Source: a virus. Taken from it: 34,214 nucleotides of DNA. The notes under the pieces are model-generated. The model saw nothing but the letters and a program-made list of their open reading frames with translations, had not been told where the DNA came from and did no database searches. Below, piece after piece: positions 14,162-22,507 of the stretch. The position numbers and the translations under genes are program-made. Where the stretch lies: positions 1-34,214 of the IMG/VR virus record IMGVR_UViG_3300028045_000047, one strand, 5' to 3'. Numbering within the stretch: position 1 is the stretch's first letter; each line of letters begins with the position of its first letter.

Positions 14162-14836
14162 ATGGCTGATAAATTACCGATAGACCTACCCGCTGCAACG
14201 GCAGGACAGAAGATGGTTCACGCGGTCAATATTAATGACTTTACCGATGGGCCTAGCGGCACTAGTCAAAAAGTGCATGTTAATGACGCTAGTGTTGAAT
14301 CTGTAATGCTGTTAGTTTTAGATAGATCATTAACTGAATTGCAAAGGCAAGTGACGCTAACAGGAACCGCTGATAATACTATCTCAGTTAACATGAGTCA
14401 TATTTCAATCGCCAAACTTGCAGGGTCTGTCAGCATTGGTACAGGGATTTCAGTTAACACCGTCAACGGGACTTTTAACGTGCTTAAAGACTTAGAATTT
14501 ATAGAGGTAACTGTAATGGCTAGAGCCTTATTTGCTAATTCTGATAATATTGTTTTGGGGATTGGTGTTGGCGATCCAACAGACCTACCAATTTTAGCTG
14601 GCACCCAAACAGTTGGCGGGACATACGTATCACGATTTATAGACGCCCACAGGGGCGAAGGTGCAAGTCGAGAAGTTACTTTTCAGTTACCTTACTTTCC
14701 TGTCGGAAGAGCTGCTAGCTTGGCCGCATCTTCAGGTGATGAGCTTTTCTTAGTTGGATGGACTGAGGAAACTGACGATGCCACAGTAATCTTTAATGAT
14801 ATCATATTTACGACTAGATCCCAATCAGCAGATTAA
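14162..14836 (+). CDS. Beta-rich structural protein candidate (224 aa)
   Basis: ATG 14162 after GGGAG. The sequence is dominated by beta strands and Gly/Thr turns (VSIGTGISVNTVNGTFNVL, DNIVLGIGVGDPTDL, EGASREVTFQLPYFPVG), with almost no cysteine and a jelly-roll-like appearance. It is last in the neck block before a terminator. Decoration or tail-associated protein is plausible; the family is not recognised. Confidence 0.6.
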   Translation: MADKLPIDLPAATAGQKMVHAVNINDFTDGPSGTSQKVHVNDASVESVMLLVLDRSLTELQRQVTLTGTADNTISVNMSHISIAKLAGSVSIGTGISVNTVNGTFNVLKDLEFIEVTVMARALFANSDNIVLGIGVGDPTDLPILAGTQTVGGTYVSRFIDAHRGEGASREVTFQLPYFPVGRAASLAASSGDELFLVGWTEETDDATVIFNDIIFTTRSQSAD

Positions 14837-14853
14837 ATCAATATCAAGAAAGT

Positions 14854-14882
14854 AGCCCTTTACTTTAGGGGCTTTATTTTTA
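14854..14882 (+). terminator. Intrinsic terminator
   Basis: AGCCCT/AGGGGCT stem with a short T-rich loop, followed by TTTATTTTT. Separates the capsid-neck block from the tail block. Confidence 0.8.
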
Positions 14883-14918
14883 CTATAACTTTATAGTATC
14901 CCCTTCATAACCCCCTTT

Positions 14919-14947
14919 GTGGCCTAATCAGATGTATGTGATATAAT
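14919..14947 (+). promoter_or_regulatory. Extended -10 promoter of the tail block
   Basis: TGATATAAT (14939-14947) is an extended -10 with a perfect hexamer and no good -35. GTGGCCTAATCAG at 14919-14931 differs from the operator GTGGTCTAACCAG at two bases and covers the -35 place, a degenerate operator copy. The next gene starts 28 bases after the -10. Confidence 0.55.
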
Positions 14948-14974
14948 TTAACCAATTTCAAAGAGGGTTAAATC

Positions 14975-16393
14975 ATGCCAGCAATGCAGATAGGATTAAT
15001 CAAAGGGGAATCAGTAGACAATAATACTGAATACCGCGATTCACTCCCCGTTAATATGTTTGTTGTCCCCAGAGATGTGCTTGAAACCAACGGCTATCTG
15101 ATTAACTGGTATGGCATTTCAGAATATGCAACGGGTCAAGGTGTAGACCGTGGCGCTATCTGGGTTAGCGCTAAAGACCTTACAGGCCACTATCGAGTTA
15201 GTGGACAGTATCTAATAAAGGTCAATACTGATTCGACCGTTACTGTTATCGGCGCTATATCTGGCAGCGAAGAAGTATCAATGACTTACTCATTTAACAA
15301 TTTGGCTATTGTTGCAGATGGGAGGCTTTATTATTACTCACCAGCAAAAGGGTTGAGACAAATAACTGACGCTGATGTTGGCGCACCAATCGATATAACT
15401 TGGGTTGACGGGTATTTCTTTTTGACTGATGGAGAGAATATTTATCATTCTGACATTCTTGATGAAGAAAGTTATTTACCTTTAGATTTTGGTAATGCTC
15501 AGACGTCCCCAGACCCTTCTGAAGGCATCGGCAGAAGTGAAGATAACGAGGTTATTGTTTTTGGCTCTCTTTCAATAGAGTCGTTTGTAAACATTGGCAG
15601 CGAGAACTTTGCATTTAGGCGCATTACACAAAAAGCCCTAAAACTTGGCATTATGGGCACTCACTGCAAAGTAGAGATGGACGGAAAATGGTACGTTATA
15701 GGCAGACGCAAAGAGTCGGCCGCGTCTTTTCATGTTGTATCGCTTGGCTCTGGGAACTCTATATCAACGAGAGAGACCGATAAAATAATAGCTCAGTACA
15801 CGGAGGATGATTTTACTAACGCCACTGTGAACGCGATGATTAGAGATAACATGAAGTTGGTTATATTTAACCTACCAAATCATACGTTAATGTTTAATGA
15901 AACCATAGCCGAAAAAATGGGCCTTGATAACGCTTGGACTATATTAAAATCTGACTTGGTAGGAGATTTAACATACAGAGCTAAAAACCCCATACTTGAC
16001 CCAGAATCGGCTAAATGGATAGTGGGAGACAAGCGCGATTCACAGATAGGATTATTAGACCAATCTATTTGTACTCACTATAGTGATATAGTTGAGTGGA
16101 TAATTGACACTCCTTTTATTAATCTTGAGGGTAAAGTTGTTCACCAGCTAATGCTTGAAACCATTTCGGGCATATCTCCAGATGAGGACGCAACGGTTGC
16201 CCTGTCAGTAACCAGAAACGGCCGTCACTATGTGCCTGAGCACTGGGTTGAAATGGGGGCTAATTACGACTATGACCAGAGATTTATTGTTAGACAGCCC
16301 TTTGGGTTTGTTAGGCACTATATAGGCATTAGGTTTCGGGGTGCCTCTCGCTCTAGAATGTCCCTCGCTAACTTAAAGGTGGTGTTTTCATAA
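14975..16393 (+). CDS. Packaged-DNA stabilisation protein, P22 gp10-like (472 aa)
   Basis: Closes the portal channel below gp4 and carries the needle and tailspikes. ATG 14975, SD GAGGG. The length (472) equals P22 gp10 (472). Matching stretches: N-terminal MQIGLIKGESVDNNTEYRD and LPVNM, GIGRSEDNEVIVFGSLSIE near 185, LGIMGTHCK near 225, KIIAQYTEDDF near 270, and C-terminal DYDQRFIVRQPFGFVRHYIG. Beta-propeller-like repeats are expected from this family. Stop overlaps the needle start. Confidence 0.9.
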   Translation: MPAMQIGLIKGESVDNNTEYRDSLPVNMFVVPRDVLETNGYLINWYGISEYATGQGVDRGAIWVSAKDLTGHYRVSGQYLIKVNTDSTVTVIGAISGSEEVSMTYSFNNLAIVADGRLYYYSPAKGLRQITDADVGAPIDITWVDGYFFLTDGENIYHSDILDEESYLPLDFGNAQTSPDPSEGIGRSEDNEVIVFGSLSIESFVNIGSENFAFRRITQKALKLGIMGTHCKVEMDGKWYVIGRRKESAASFHVVSLGSGNSISTRETDKIIAQYTEDDFTNATVNAMIRDNMKLVIFNLPNHTLMFNETIAEKMGLDNAWTILKSDLVGDLTYRAKNPILDPESAKWIVGDKRDSQIGLLDQSICTHYSDIVEWIIDTPFINLEGKVVHQLMLETISGISPDEDATVALSVTRNGRHYVPEHWVEMGANYDYDQRFIVRQPFGFVRHYIGIRFRGASRSRMSLANLKVVFS

Positions 16394-17016
16394 TGGCTGA
16401 CAAATTCACCAATTCTATAGCATCATTAAATCTTAGTGCGTCAAATATTACTAGCCTTACTGGCTGGCCTGACATAATGACAGATGACTATCTGACAAAC
16501 CTTCAAAACTTTATTGAAATTGCTAGAAATTCTGACGATTTGCTTGAACAGGTAGAGCAGAACGAAGCTAATATTATAGTCAACGCCGCCAACATTGCGA
16601 CTAATGCTGACAATATTACGACTAATGCTGACAACATTGCGACTAATGCTGACAATATTACGACTAATGCCGATGACATATCGACTAACGCTGACAATAT
16701 TATCATTGTAGCTGATGACCTGTCCGACCATGAATTGCTAAACAGCGCCCACGGGGTAACAGGTGATAACGTTGGTACTGAAGACTTTGCTCAGCCAGTA
16801 GTTGGTGGTGTGGTACTTTTGGCCGCATTGATAGCTGACCTTACAGCCATAGCAACGGCTGACATAGCAGCGGCACCCGTTGCATACGACCAAGTTTACA
16901 CGCAATCAGTAACCGACCTGACCAACGAAAACAAAGCAAAAATTAATGAAATAGTGTTAAAGGTTAACGCGATTATTTCAGGGCAAATCTCAGCAAACCA
17001 AATGGCGGCAATATGA
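16393..17016 (+). CDS. Tail needle, gp26-like trimeric coiled coil (207 aa)
   Basis: Seals the tail tip and pierces the outer membrane. ATG 16393 in a TAATG overlap. Residues 1-50 form a head-binding part, about 60-112 a regular seven-residue repeat N-I-[AT]-T-N-A-D (trimeric coiled coil), and the rest a C-terminal helix (DLTNENKAKINEIVLKVNAI). P22 gp26 is 233 aa with the same layout. Length of the needle could change by gaining or losing 21-bp units. Confidence 0.8.
   Translation: MADKFTNSIASLNLSASNITSLTGWPDIMTDDYLTNLQNFIEIARNSDDLLEQVEQNEANIIVNAANIATNADNITTNADNIATNADNITTNADDISTNADNIIIVADDLSDHELLNSAHGVTGDNVGTEDFAQPVVGGVVLLAALIADLTAIATADIAAAPVAYDQVYTQSVTDLTNENKAKINEIVLKVNAIISGQISANQMAAI
16591..16695 (+). 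repeat. 21-bp tandem repeat in the needle gene
   Basis: Five near-identical 21-bp units, such as AACATTGCGACTAATGCTGA plus C, each encoding one heptad. Units alternate GCG and ACG codons, so the larger repeat is 42 bp. A degenerate sixth unit lies at 16570-16590. Confidence 0.9.
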
Positions 17017-17843
17017 AAGCATTAGCGATGTCATACCCAATAGACAGGCTACCAAGCAAAAAAATTAATATGAGTGCTTTAGCTGAAAAAATAAAGAATG
17101 CCGAGAATATTGATGGGTTAATGCCGATTGATATCAACAGCCCTGAACACCTGAAGCATTACTTTGCTAATGGTGCTTACGTTAGAGAGATGATTTTACC
17201 AGCTAATACAGTTGTTGTTGGTCGCATACACAAGCATGAGACGATTAATATACTTCTTGAGGGCGAGATAACAGTTATAGACGAAAACGGCTCTAGAACT
17301 GATTTTAAGGCGCCTAACGTGTTTATTGCCCCCGCAGGTAATCAGAAGGCGGCAAAAACATTAACGCCTATTAGGTGGCTTAACTGTTGGGCCTGTGAAA
17401 CGACAGACCCAGATGAAGCCCTAGACCTGTTAACTTGCGAGACAGCAGAGGAATACAGTAAGTTTATTGACTCTGAAGATGTCAAAAGATTGACGATTGA
17501 GCTTGGAATGTCAGATGAGCAGATGAAAGGACTAGTTAATACTAGTGATGTGATACCTGACAGACAGCGCGGCGTCTACATCAGCGAGTCAGAAATAAAT
17601 GGGATAGGTATTTTTTCAAAGTTTGGTTTTGAAATGGGTCATTTTATTGCTGATATGAGAATGGATTTAAATCGTACTCTAGTAGGAAGGTATACCAACC
17701 ACTCATTAACACCTAACTCTAAGCCTGAATTTATCGATGGGGTTCTATCACTTGTCAGCGTTAAAGATATCGCTCAAGATGAAGAAATTACATGCAATTA
17801 TCGCGAAGTGCTTAAGGTTAGGCATGAGCAGGGGGATTTATAA
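17013..17843 (+). CDS. Cupin-SET domain fusion protein (276 aa)
   Basis: Starts in an ATGA overlap with the needle. Residues about 51-126 form a cupin (RIHKHETIN with an H-x-H at 73/75, LLEGEITVID, NVFIAPAGNQK). Residues 186-265 are a SET domain: RGVYISESEINGIGIFSK, the cofactor/pseudoknot motif GRYTNHSLTPNS at 225-236 and IAQDEEITCNYRE with Tyr263. SET proteins usually methylate lysine with SAM. It lies between needle and ejection genes, all coupled, so it is made late; it could modify a virion or host protein. Substrate unknown. Confidence 0.8.
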   Translation: MKALAMSYPIDRLPSKKINMSALAEKIKNAENIDGLMPIDINSPEHLKHYFANGAYVREMILPANTVVVGRIHKHETINILLEGEITVIDENGSRTDFKAPNVFIAPAGNQKAAKTLTPIRWLNCWACETTDPDEALDLLTCETAEEYSKFIDSEDVKRLTIELGMSDEQMKGLVNTSDVIPDRQRGVYISESEINGIGIFSKFGFEMGHFIADMRMDLNRTLVGRYTNHSLTPNSKPEFIDGVLSLVSVKDIAQDEEITCNYREVLKVRHEQGDL

Positions 17844-18491
17844 ATGAGCGGAGCAATCACAGCGGCCGTGGTCGTAGCTGGCGGGACTATGGTAGCGGCC
17901 AACCAAGCAGAAATAAAGGGAAGGGCCGCCTTAGAAGGGCAGCAGGAATTACAACAAGAAGGTATGGCCCAAGAGGAACGTATGTTCGAAAAGGCCAGAG
18001 GAGACAGAGCGCCTTGGCTTGAAGCTGGCAGAGATATTGGTCTTGCTGGATTGACTGACATGGCAGACCCTTCTAAGCGTGGGAAAATGTATAGCGATTA
18101 CTATGACAGCCCTGAATTTGCAGCTCAGCAACAACAGGCAGCTCAAGACGTAGGCAGAGCGCAAAGCGCTATCGGTGGATTGCGTGGTGGGTCTACTTAC
18201 GCCCAACTTGAGGGTATAGCGCCACAACTTGGGGCTAATTACATGGCCGATAGGCAAAACCAATACATCAACCTAGCAAACATGGGAATGGGTATGGCTG
18301 GCCAAAACGCGGCAGGGTATCAGCAGATAGGCGGCGACCAAATGAACATGTATAACCAAATGGGCGCTAACCAAGCCAACCAGCAAATAGCAGCAGCAAA
18401 CGCTAGTAATCAGGCTGTGAGTTCAGGGCTTGGCGCTATCGGAACGGCAGCGGGTTCATATTTCAATCCACAACAACAGAGGACAATATAA
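17844..18491 (+). CDS. DNA-ejection protein, P22 gp7-like (215 aa)
   Basis: Small ejected protein. ATG 17844, one base after the SET gene stop. N-terminal segment GAITAAVVVAGGTMVAANQA is hydrophobic. The body is Gln/Ala/Gly-rich: RAQSAIGGLRGGSTYAQLEG and IAPQLGANYMADRQNQYINL match the P22 gp7 region AAEATGGLGSTATSNQLSAI. The C-terminus has repeated N/Q/A helices. First of three overlapping ejection genes, in the order of P22 7-20-16. Confidence 0.85.
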   Translation: MSGAITAAVVVAGGTMVAANQAEIKGRAALEGQQELQQEGMAQEERMFEKARGDRAPWLEAGRDIGLAGLTDMADPSKRGKMYSDYYDSPEFAAQQQQAAQDVGRAQSAIGGLRGGSTYAQLEGIAPQLGANYMADRQNQYINLANMGMGMAGQNAAGYQQIGGDQMNMYNQMGANQANQQIAAANASNQAVSSGLGAIGTAAGSYFNPQQQRTI

Positions 18492-19777
18492 TGGCTTTAA
18501 CTAATCTGGCGTCACCTGTTAATTACAATATTACACCTGTTGACTTTTCCCCTATTGCTGACGCTGGTCTTGCGTATGCTCAGGGTAAGCAACAGCAAGC
18601 TCAACAAGTCCAAAGACAGAACACCATACAACAAGCTCAGGATATTTTTAAATCTGGCGACATGGATGCTGTCGCGGATTTTGCCATTGCCAATCCAGAG
18701 ATGGGTAAGAAAATGTATGAGATGAGCGGAATTCGTGACGAGGCAGCTAAAAAGCGCATGACAAAGCTTGGTATGGACTTAACTATATCTCCCACACCTG
18801 TTATGGATTTAAAGGCTCATATAGCGCTAGGCGAAGCTAAGGGTTTAGACATGACCCATAGCAAGAACATGTTAGATAAGTCAGGCGGCGACCCTGAAAT
18901 GCTAACTAGGATTGCCGAATCAGGCTGGGCCGCAACCGACCCCACAGGATACAAGTCTTATCGTTCGTCGCTTGATGAGGAAGCAGGGCCAACCAAAACC
19001 GCGACAGGTTCGGACTTTGCCCAGTACAAAGAGTTATTGGTTACCGACCCAGAAGGGGCTAAGCAGTTTGGTACAGCGGCAGGATTTATTAACGACAAAC
19101 CAAAGCGATTGTTTCAAATTAAAAAAAATGACGACGGCTCAACGACCAAGTATTTTTCGGATGGAACTGAAAGCGTTGTTCCAGCGGATGCCAAAGTTAA
19201 AACCCCTGACATGAAATCAGCGATTAGCCAAGAGCAAGCGATAAAAGTCATTGACAAGGCAAAGGAAGGTCAACTAAAAAATGCTGGCTTTGCCTTAACG
19301 CTTAAAGATGGGTTAGAGAACGTTAATAACATGATAGACAAGGGTTATGACCCAATGAGCGCGGCATGGGTTAACAAATACCTATCAGGTACAACTCTTG
19401 GTAACTTGGCAATGTCAGCAGAGGATCAAACCTTTGTCGGCTCTACTGAACAAATGATTAACGCTATTGCAAGGCGTGAAACTGGCGCGGCAATAACAGA
19501 CTTTGAGAAGAAAGATTTCTTTAATCGATATATGCCAACAGCAGGAGATAAGCCAGCAAGAATAAAACAAAAGAGAGAAGCCCTTGAACGACAGTTTAAA
19601 TCTATTAGGGGTCAATCTGGCAGCGTTTACGACGCAATTAGAATTAGCCAAGGGATAGATAAGCAGCCAGCAGAAGCCGCGGCCCAGCAACAAGCCCCAA
19701 CCGTAGGCGCTGTTGATTCTGGATATAAATACTTAGGAGGCGACCCTTCATTGCCTGAAAGCTGGGAGGCTATCTAA
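18491..19777 (+). CDS. DNA-ejection protein, gp20 position (428 aa)
   Basis: Start in a TAATG overlap with gp7-like. A large helical protein: GLAYAQGKQQQAQQVQRQNT near 30-50, ELLVTDPEGAKQFGTAAGFI near 180 and a long helix at ARIKQKREALERQFKSIRGQ near 357. No catalytic motif. Length (P22 gp20 is 471 aa), helix-rich composition and order are the basis for the call. Probably part of the trans-envelope conduit. Confidence 0.75.
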   Translation: MALTNLASPVNYNITPVDFSPIADAGLAYAQGKQQQAQQVQRQNTIQQAQDIFKSGDMDAVADFAIANPEMGKKMYEMSGIRDEAAKKRMTKLGMDLTISPTPVMDLKAHIALGEAKGLDMTHSKNMLDKSGGDPEMLTRIAESGWAATDPTGYKSYRSSLDEEAGPTKTATGSDFAQYKELLVTDPEGAKQFGTAAGFINDKPKRLFQIKKNDDGSTTKYFSDGTESVVPADAKVKTPDMKSAISQEQAIKVIDKAKEGQLKNAGFALTLKDGLENVNNMIDKGYDPMSAAWVNKYLSGTTLGNLAMSAEDQTFVGSTEQMINAIARRETGAAITDFEKKDFFNRYMPTAGDKPARIKQKREALERQFKSIRGQSGSVYDAIRISQGIDKQPAEAAAQQQAPTVGAVDSGYKYLGGDPSLPESWEAI

Positions 19778-21681
19778 TGGCTAAACCATGGGAGAACTAT
19801 CAAGCTCAAGCCAAGGCTACGCCGTGGGGAAAATACGCCCCTCAGCAGCAGCCAGAGCCAGCGCCACAGCAAGCACCAGTAGAGCAGCCACAGGAAAAAG
19901 GCTTTCTAGACCAAGCAAGCGACATGTTCACAGGTGCCGATAGAATGACGCCTGAGATGGAATCAATGGGCGAGATTGGTAGTGCACCAGAAATGAATGA
20001 AATGTCGATGAGCGCGTTCAAGTCATCTTTAGGGCTATTAACAACTGGCGATGAAGAAAAAGCGAAAGCAGTTCTTCAGGAAAATATGCCCAACGCGGAA
20101 TTTACCACCGACTCAAAAGGAAACGTTATTGTTAACCTTCCTTCTGGTCAGTACGCATTAAATAAACCTGGACTTAGTGCGCAAGATATGCTAAGAGGCG
20201 CGTTTAATATGGCGGCATTTACTCCAGCGGCAAGGCTTGGGAGTATTGGCGGTGTAGCGGCAGGCTCAGCAGCTACTGAAGCAGCAATGCAAGGAGCAAC
20301 TAAGGCCTTTGGTGGTGGTGACATAGACCCCATGGATATCGCCCTATCTGGTGCGATTGGTGGCGCTGGTAAAGGTCTGGAAAATGTAATAGGAACAGGC
20401 TACAGAGCATTGAAAGGCCAAGTCCCTGAAGAAGCAGCGGGAGTTATCGCCCAAGGTAAAGAATATGGTGTTCCCGTGATGACTTCTGATGTCATACGCC
20501 CGACAACATCAGCGGGTAAGATAGCTAGGTCTACAGGCGAAAAGGTTCCTTTTGTTGGCACTGGACAAGCAAGAGCTACGCAGCAGGAAGCGAGAGGCGA
20601 GGCTGTGCAAGGTTTTGCTGACCGATATCAAGCACCGTCATACTCTGAAATTGTAGATAGCATGAAAATGAAATCTAAGGGGATTAAGACAGCGGCGGGG
20701 AACATCCTAGGTAAAACTGGCGACAAGCTTGATGATGTGGGAGATATTCCAACTGAAAACACAGCTAACGCGATAGGTGATGCCATGGAGTCATTGAGCA
20801 AGCCTAATGTTAGGGTAGACCAATCGGCAATCGATGAGCTAAAAGAGCTTAAAAATTTAATGGATATGCCGCAAACCTTTACCAGCTTAAAAGAAAACAG
20901 AACCATTGCCAGAGACATACTTGAATCTTTTGGTAAAGGTGATCGCTCTCAGCTTCCTTCTAGGTCTAAAGCCTTAGTGACTAAAGCTGTTGATGGTATG
21001 TCTAAGGATATGGACGAGTTCGCCAAGTCCAACCTAACACCAAAGGAGTACTCAAGCTGGAAAAGGGCTAACTCTGTTTATGCTGAAGAGGCCACCAAGT
21101 TAAGAAAGTCTAAGATAAAAAACATTTTAGACAAGGGTGATATTACCCCTGAAAACGTTAACACAATGCTTTTCAGCAAGAAGCCAAGCGAAGTTAAAAT
21201 GCTTTATGAATCACTTACCACCAAGGGCAAGGATAACGCTAGGGCGGCATTGATTGACAAGGCAGTTGGTAACGCATCAAGAAGGGCTGGCGGATTATCT
21301 CCTAACTCGTTTTCTAGCGAGCTTAACAAGATATCTGGCAATACTGGGGTATTTTTTAGGGGTGAAGAAAGGAAGCAGCTTGAAGGGTTTAAACGATTGA
21401 TGGAATCAACAAGGCAAGCTCAAGATGCAGCAATTGCAACCCCTACAGGCCAACAGATGTTAGGTGTAGCGGCTGGAGCTTCAGCCATTACAGACTTAGG
21501 TGCAACGCTAGGTGCTGGTGCCACTGTCGGAGGCTTAGCAAGGGTTTATGAATCACCAGCCGTTAGGAATGCTTTGCTTCGCGTTGCTTCTGTTCCTCGC
21601 GGTTCCGATCGCTTTTCGAAAGCGCTTTCTGAAGCTCAAGCCGCTTTAACCGCTTCCGTTCAAGCAAGTACTTCTGAATAA
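19777..21681 (+). CDS. DNA-ejection protein, gp16 position (634 aa)
   Basis: Third ejection gene, again with a TAATG overlap. Starts with AKPWENYQAQAKATPWGKYA and a Pro/Gln-rich segment (residues about 20-40), then a Gly/Ala-rich hydrophobic region (LGSIGGVAAGSAATEAAMQG near 150 and ALSGAIGGAGKGLENVIGTG near 190), probably membrane-interacting, then a long helical part. P22 gp16 is 609 aa. The last 119 bases overlap an antisense gene (21563-21739), and codon use there looks unusual (runs such as SVPRGSDRFSKAL). Confidence 0.75.
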   Translation: MAKPWENYQAQAKATPWGKYAPQQQPEPAPQQAPVEQPQEKGFLDQASDMFTGADRMTPEMESMGEIGSAPEMNEMSMSAFKSSLGLLTTGDEEKAKAVLQENMPNAEFTTDSKGNVIVNLPSGQYALNKPGLSAQDMLRGAFNMAAFTPAARLGSIGGVAAGSAATEAAMQGATKAFGGGDIDPMDIALSGAIGGAGKGLENVIGTGYRALKGQVPEEAAGVIAQGKEYGVPVMTSDVIRPTTSAGKIARSTGEKVPFVGTGQARATQQEARGEAVQGFADRYQAPSYSEIVDSMKMKSKGIKTAAGNILGKTGDKLDDVGDIPTENTANAIGDAMESLSKPNVRVDQSAIDELKELKNLMDMPQTFTSLKENRTIARDILESFGKGDRSQLPSRSKALVTKAVDGMSKDMDEFAKSNLTPKEYSSWKRANSVYAEEATKLRKSKIKNILDKGDITPENVNTMLFSKKPSEVKMLYESLTTKGKDNARAALIDKAVGNASRRAGGLSPNSFSSELNKISGNTGVFFRGEERKQLEGFKRLMESTRQAQDAAIATPTGQQMLGVAAGASAITDLGATLGAGATVGGLARVYESPAVRNALLRVASVPRGSDRFSKALSEAQAALTASVQASTSE

Positions 21682-21739
21682 TCGGTTGAAAAAAAGCGCC
21701 TACCAGAAACCACAAGGCAAAACTTTCAATCTCGTTCAT
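21563..21739 (-). CDS. Antisense-overlapping N-anchored membrane protein (58 aa)
   Basis: ATG at 21739 (minus) is preceded by AAGGTGG at spacing 5, a near-perfect SD. The protein has one N-terminal helix (FALWFLVGAFFQPIIQKYLL, residues 7-26) and a very charged tail (ERKRLKRLELQKALSKSDRN, then EEQKQREAKHS). The gene's last 119 bases lie opposite the end of the gp16-position gene. Third gene of the minus island after structured RNA copy 2. The shape recalls small anchored regulators or spanin-like peptides, but it has no lipobox and no signal cleavage site. Confidence 0.6.
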   Translation of the reverse strand: MNEIESFALWFLVGAFFQPIIQKYLLERKRLKRLELQKALSKSDRNREEQKQREAKHS

Positions 21740-21743
21740 ATAA

Positions 21744-21780
21744 CCACCTTAAATATTGCTAAGGTGGCTATGTGCCACCT
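21744..21780 (-). promoter_or_regulatory. Three-strand RNA switch covering an SD
   Basis: On the minus transcript, strand 1 AGGTGGC (21780-21774), strand 2 GCCACCTTA (21768-21760) and strand 3 TAAGGTGG (21751-21744) can form 1-2 or 2-3 but not both. Strand 3 is the SD of the 58-aa gene. Strand 1 begins nine bases after the lipoprotein stop. Pairing 2-3 would block and 1-2 would free translation. Confidence 0.5.
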
Positions 21781-21789
21781 GAGTCAATG

Positions 21790-22323
21790 TTAAATATCAT
21801 ATTTTTGTGTAATGCTTTTAAAAATAAATTCCGCATCATAACTAAAAATATCCTTTGGTCTTTCTTTAAAGCATACGATTTTATTAGACGAGCTAGGTTC
21901 ATACGCATAGTAAGTATTACCACCTGACATTGTAGTTGTTGCTGTGCCATTAGTATTTACAGTACCGTAAATATTATTACCATAGGCATTCGCGGTGACA
22001 TAAGTATTAGAATTTGCATTTGTTGTGGCAATTGTTGGTGTAGTATAAGAGCTTTCTGTTGTATACTTGTTAGAGCCTACGACTACAAAATAGTTAAACC
22101 CACTTTTAATGGCTAACTCTGCACTCCTAAGAAGCGTAAAATCGGTTGCACGCTCCATCTCTGTGAATTTATTGCCAACAAAGGAAACAATAAAAATATT
22201 TTCATCAAGTTGTGTTTCTGAATATCCACCAGAAAAACCTCTATCTTGGTAGGGAGTGCTACAACCTACAAGCAAGGATATAGCAACAACCAGCAACTTA
22301 AATTTAATCAAGATAATGTCCAT
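21790..22323 (-). CDS. CC0125/CC1285-type lipoprotein (177 aa)
   Basis: Start taken at ATG 22323; an upstream TTG (22398) would overlap the preceding gene. Signal peptide KFKLLVVAISLLVG with lipobox LVGC, acylated Cys21. The mature part begins STPYQDRGFSGGYSETQLDE and FIVSFVGNKFTEMERATDFT LLRSAELAI, the signature of the CC0125/CC1285 family of bacterial lipoproteins. A Thr/Asn-rich low-complexity stretch (about 105-140) follows. This is a bacterial-type gene on the strand opposite to the virion operon, so a moron for a lysing or carrying cell. Role unknown. Confidence 0.75.
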   Translation of the reverse strand: MDIILIKFKLLVVAISLLVGCSTPYQDRGFSGGYSETQLDENIFIVSFVGNKFTEMERATDFTLLRSAELAIKSGFNYFVVVGSNKYTTESSYTTPTIATTNANSNTYVTANAYGNNIYGTVNTNGTATTTMSGGNTYYAYEPSSSNKIVCFKERPKDIFSYDAEFIFKSITQKYDI

Positions 22324-22363
22324 TTTTTTTGTATAAGAAACATCATCATAACTAAATAAATCT

Positions 22364-22495
22364 TTATATAATTTTTTTATTGTAATTTTGGTCGTCAATC
22401 CAAGAGATAACTAACGCCCACATAACAATAGCGATGATATAACCTGTGGGCAGTAGAGCCAAAAATATAATATCAAAGAAAGTACGGTCATTCAT
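22364..22495 (-). CDS. Tiny single-pass membrane protein (43 aa)
   Basis: ATG 22495 (minus) follows AAAGGTGATAAAA. The peptide has one transmembrane helix (IIFLALLPTGYIIAIVMWAL, residues 9-28) between short polar ends (MNDRTFFD and DDQNYNKKII). It is the first gene after structured RNA copy 2, its SD beginning only a few bases after the last conserved RNA block. Same arrangement as the 47-aa gene after copy 1, but with no sequence similarity that I can see. Confidence 0.55.
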   Translation of the reverse strand: MNDRTFFDIIFLALLPTGYIIAIVMWALVISWIDDQNYNKKII

Positions 22496-22507
22496 TTTTT
22501 ATCACCT

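Noticed and set aside
16441-16731. Minus-strand repeat ORFs (SISRNIV and ILSALVAM repeats) opposite the needle
   Set aside because: They are frame shadows of the 21-bp tandem repeat and have no SD.
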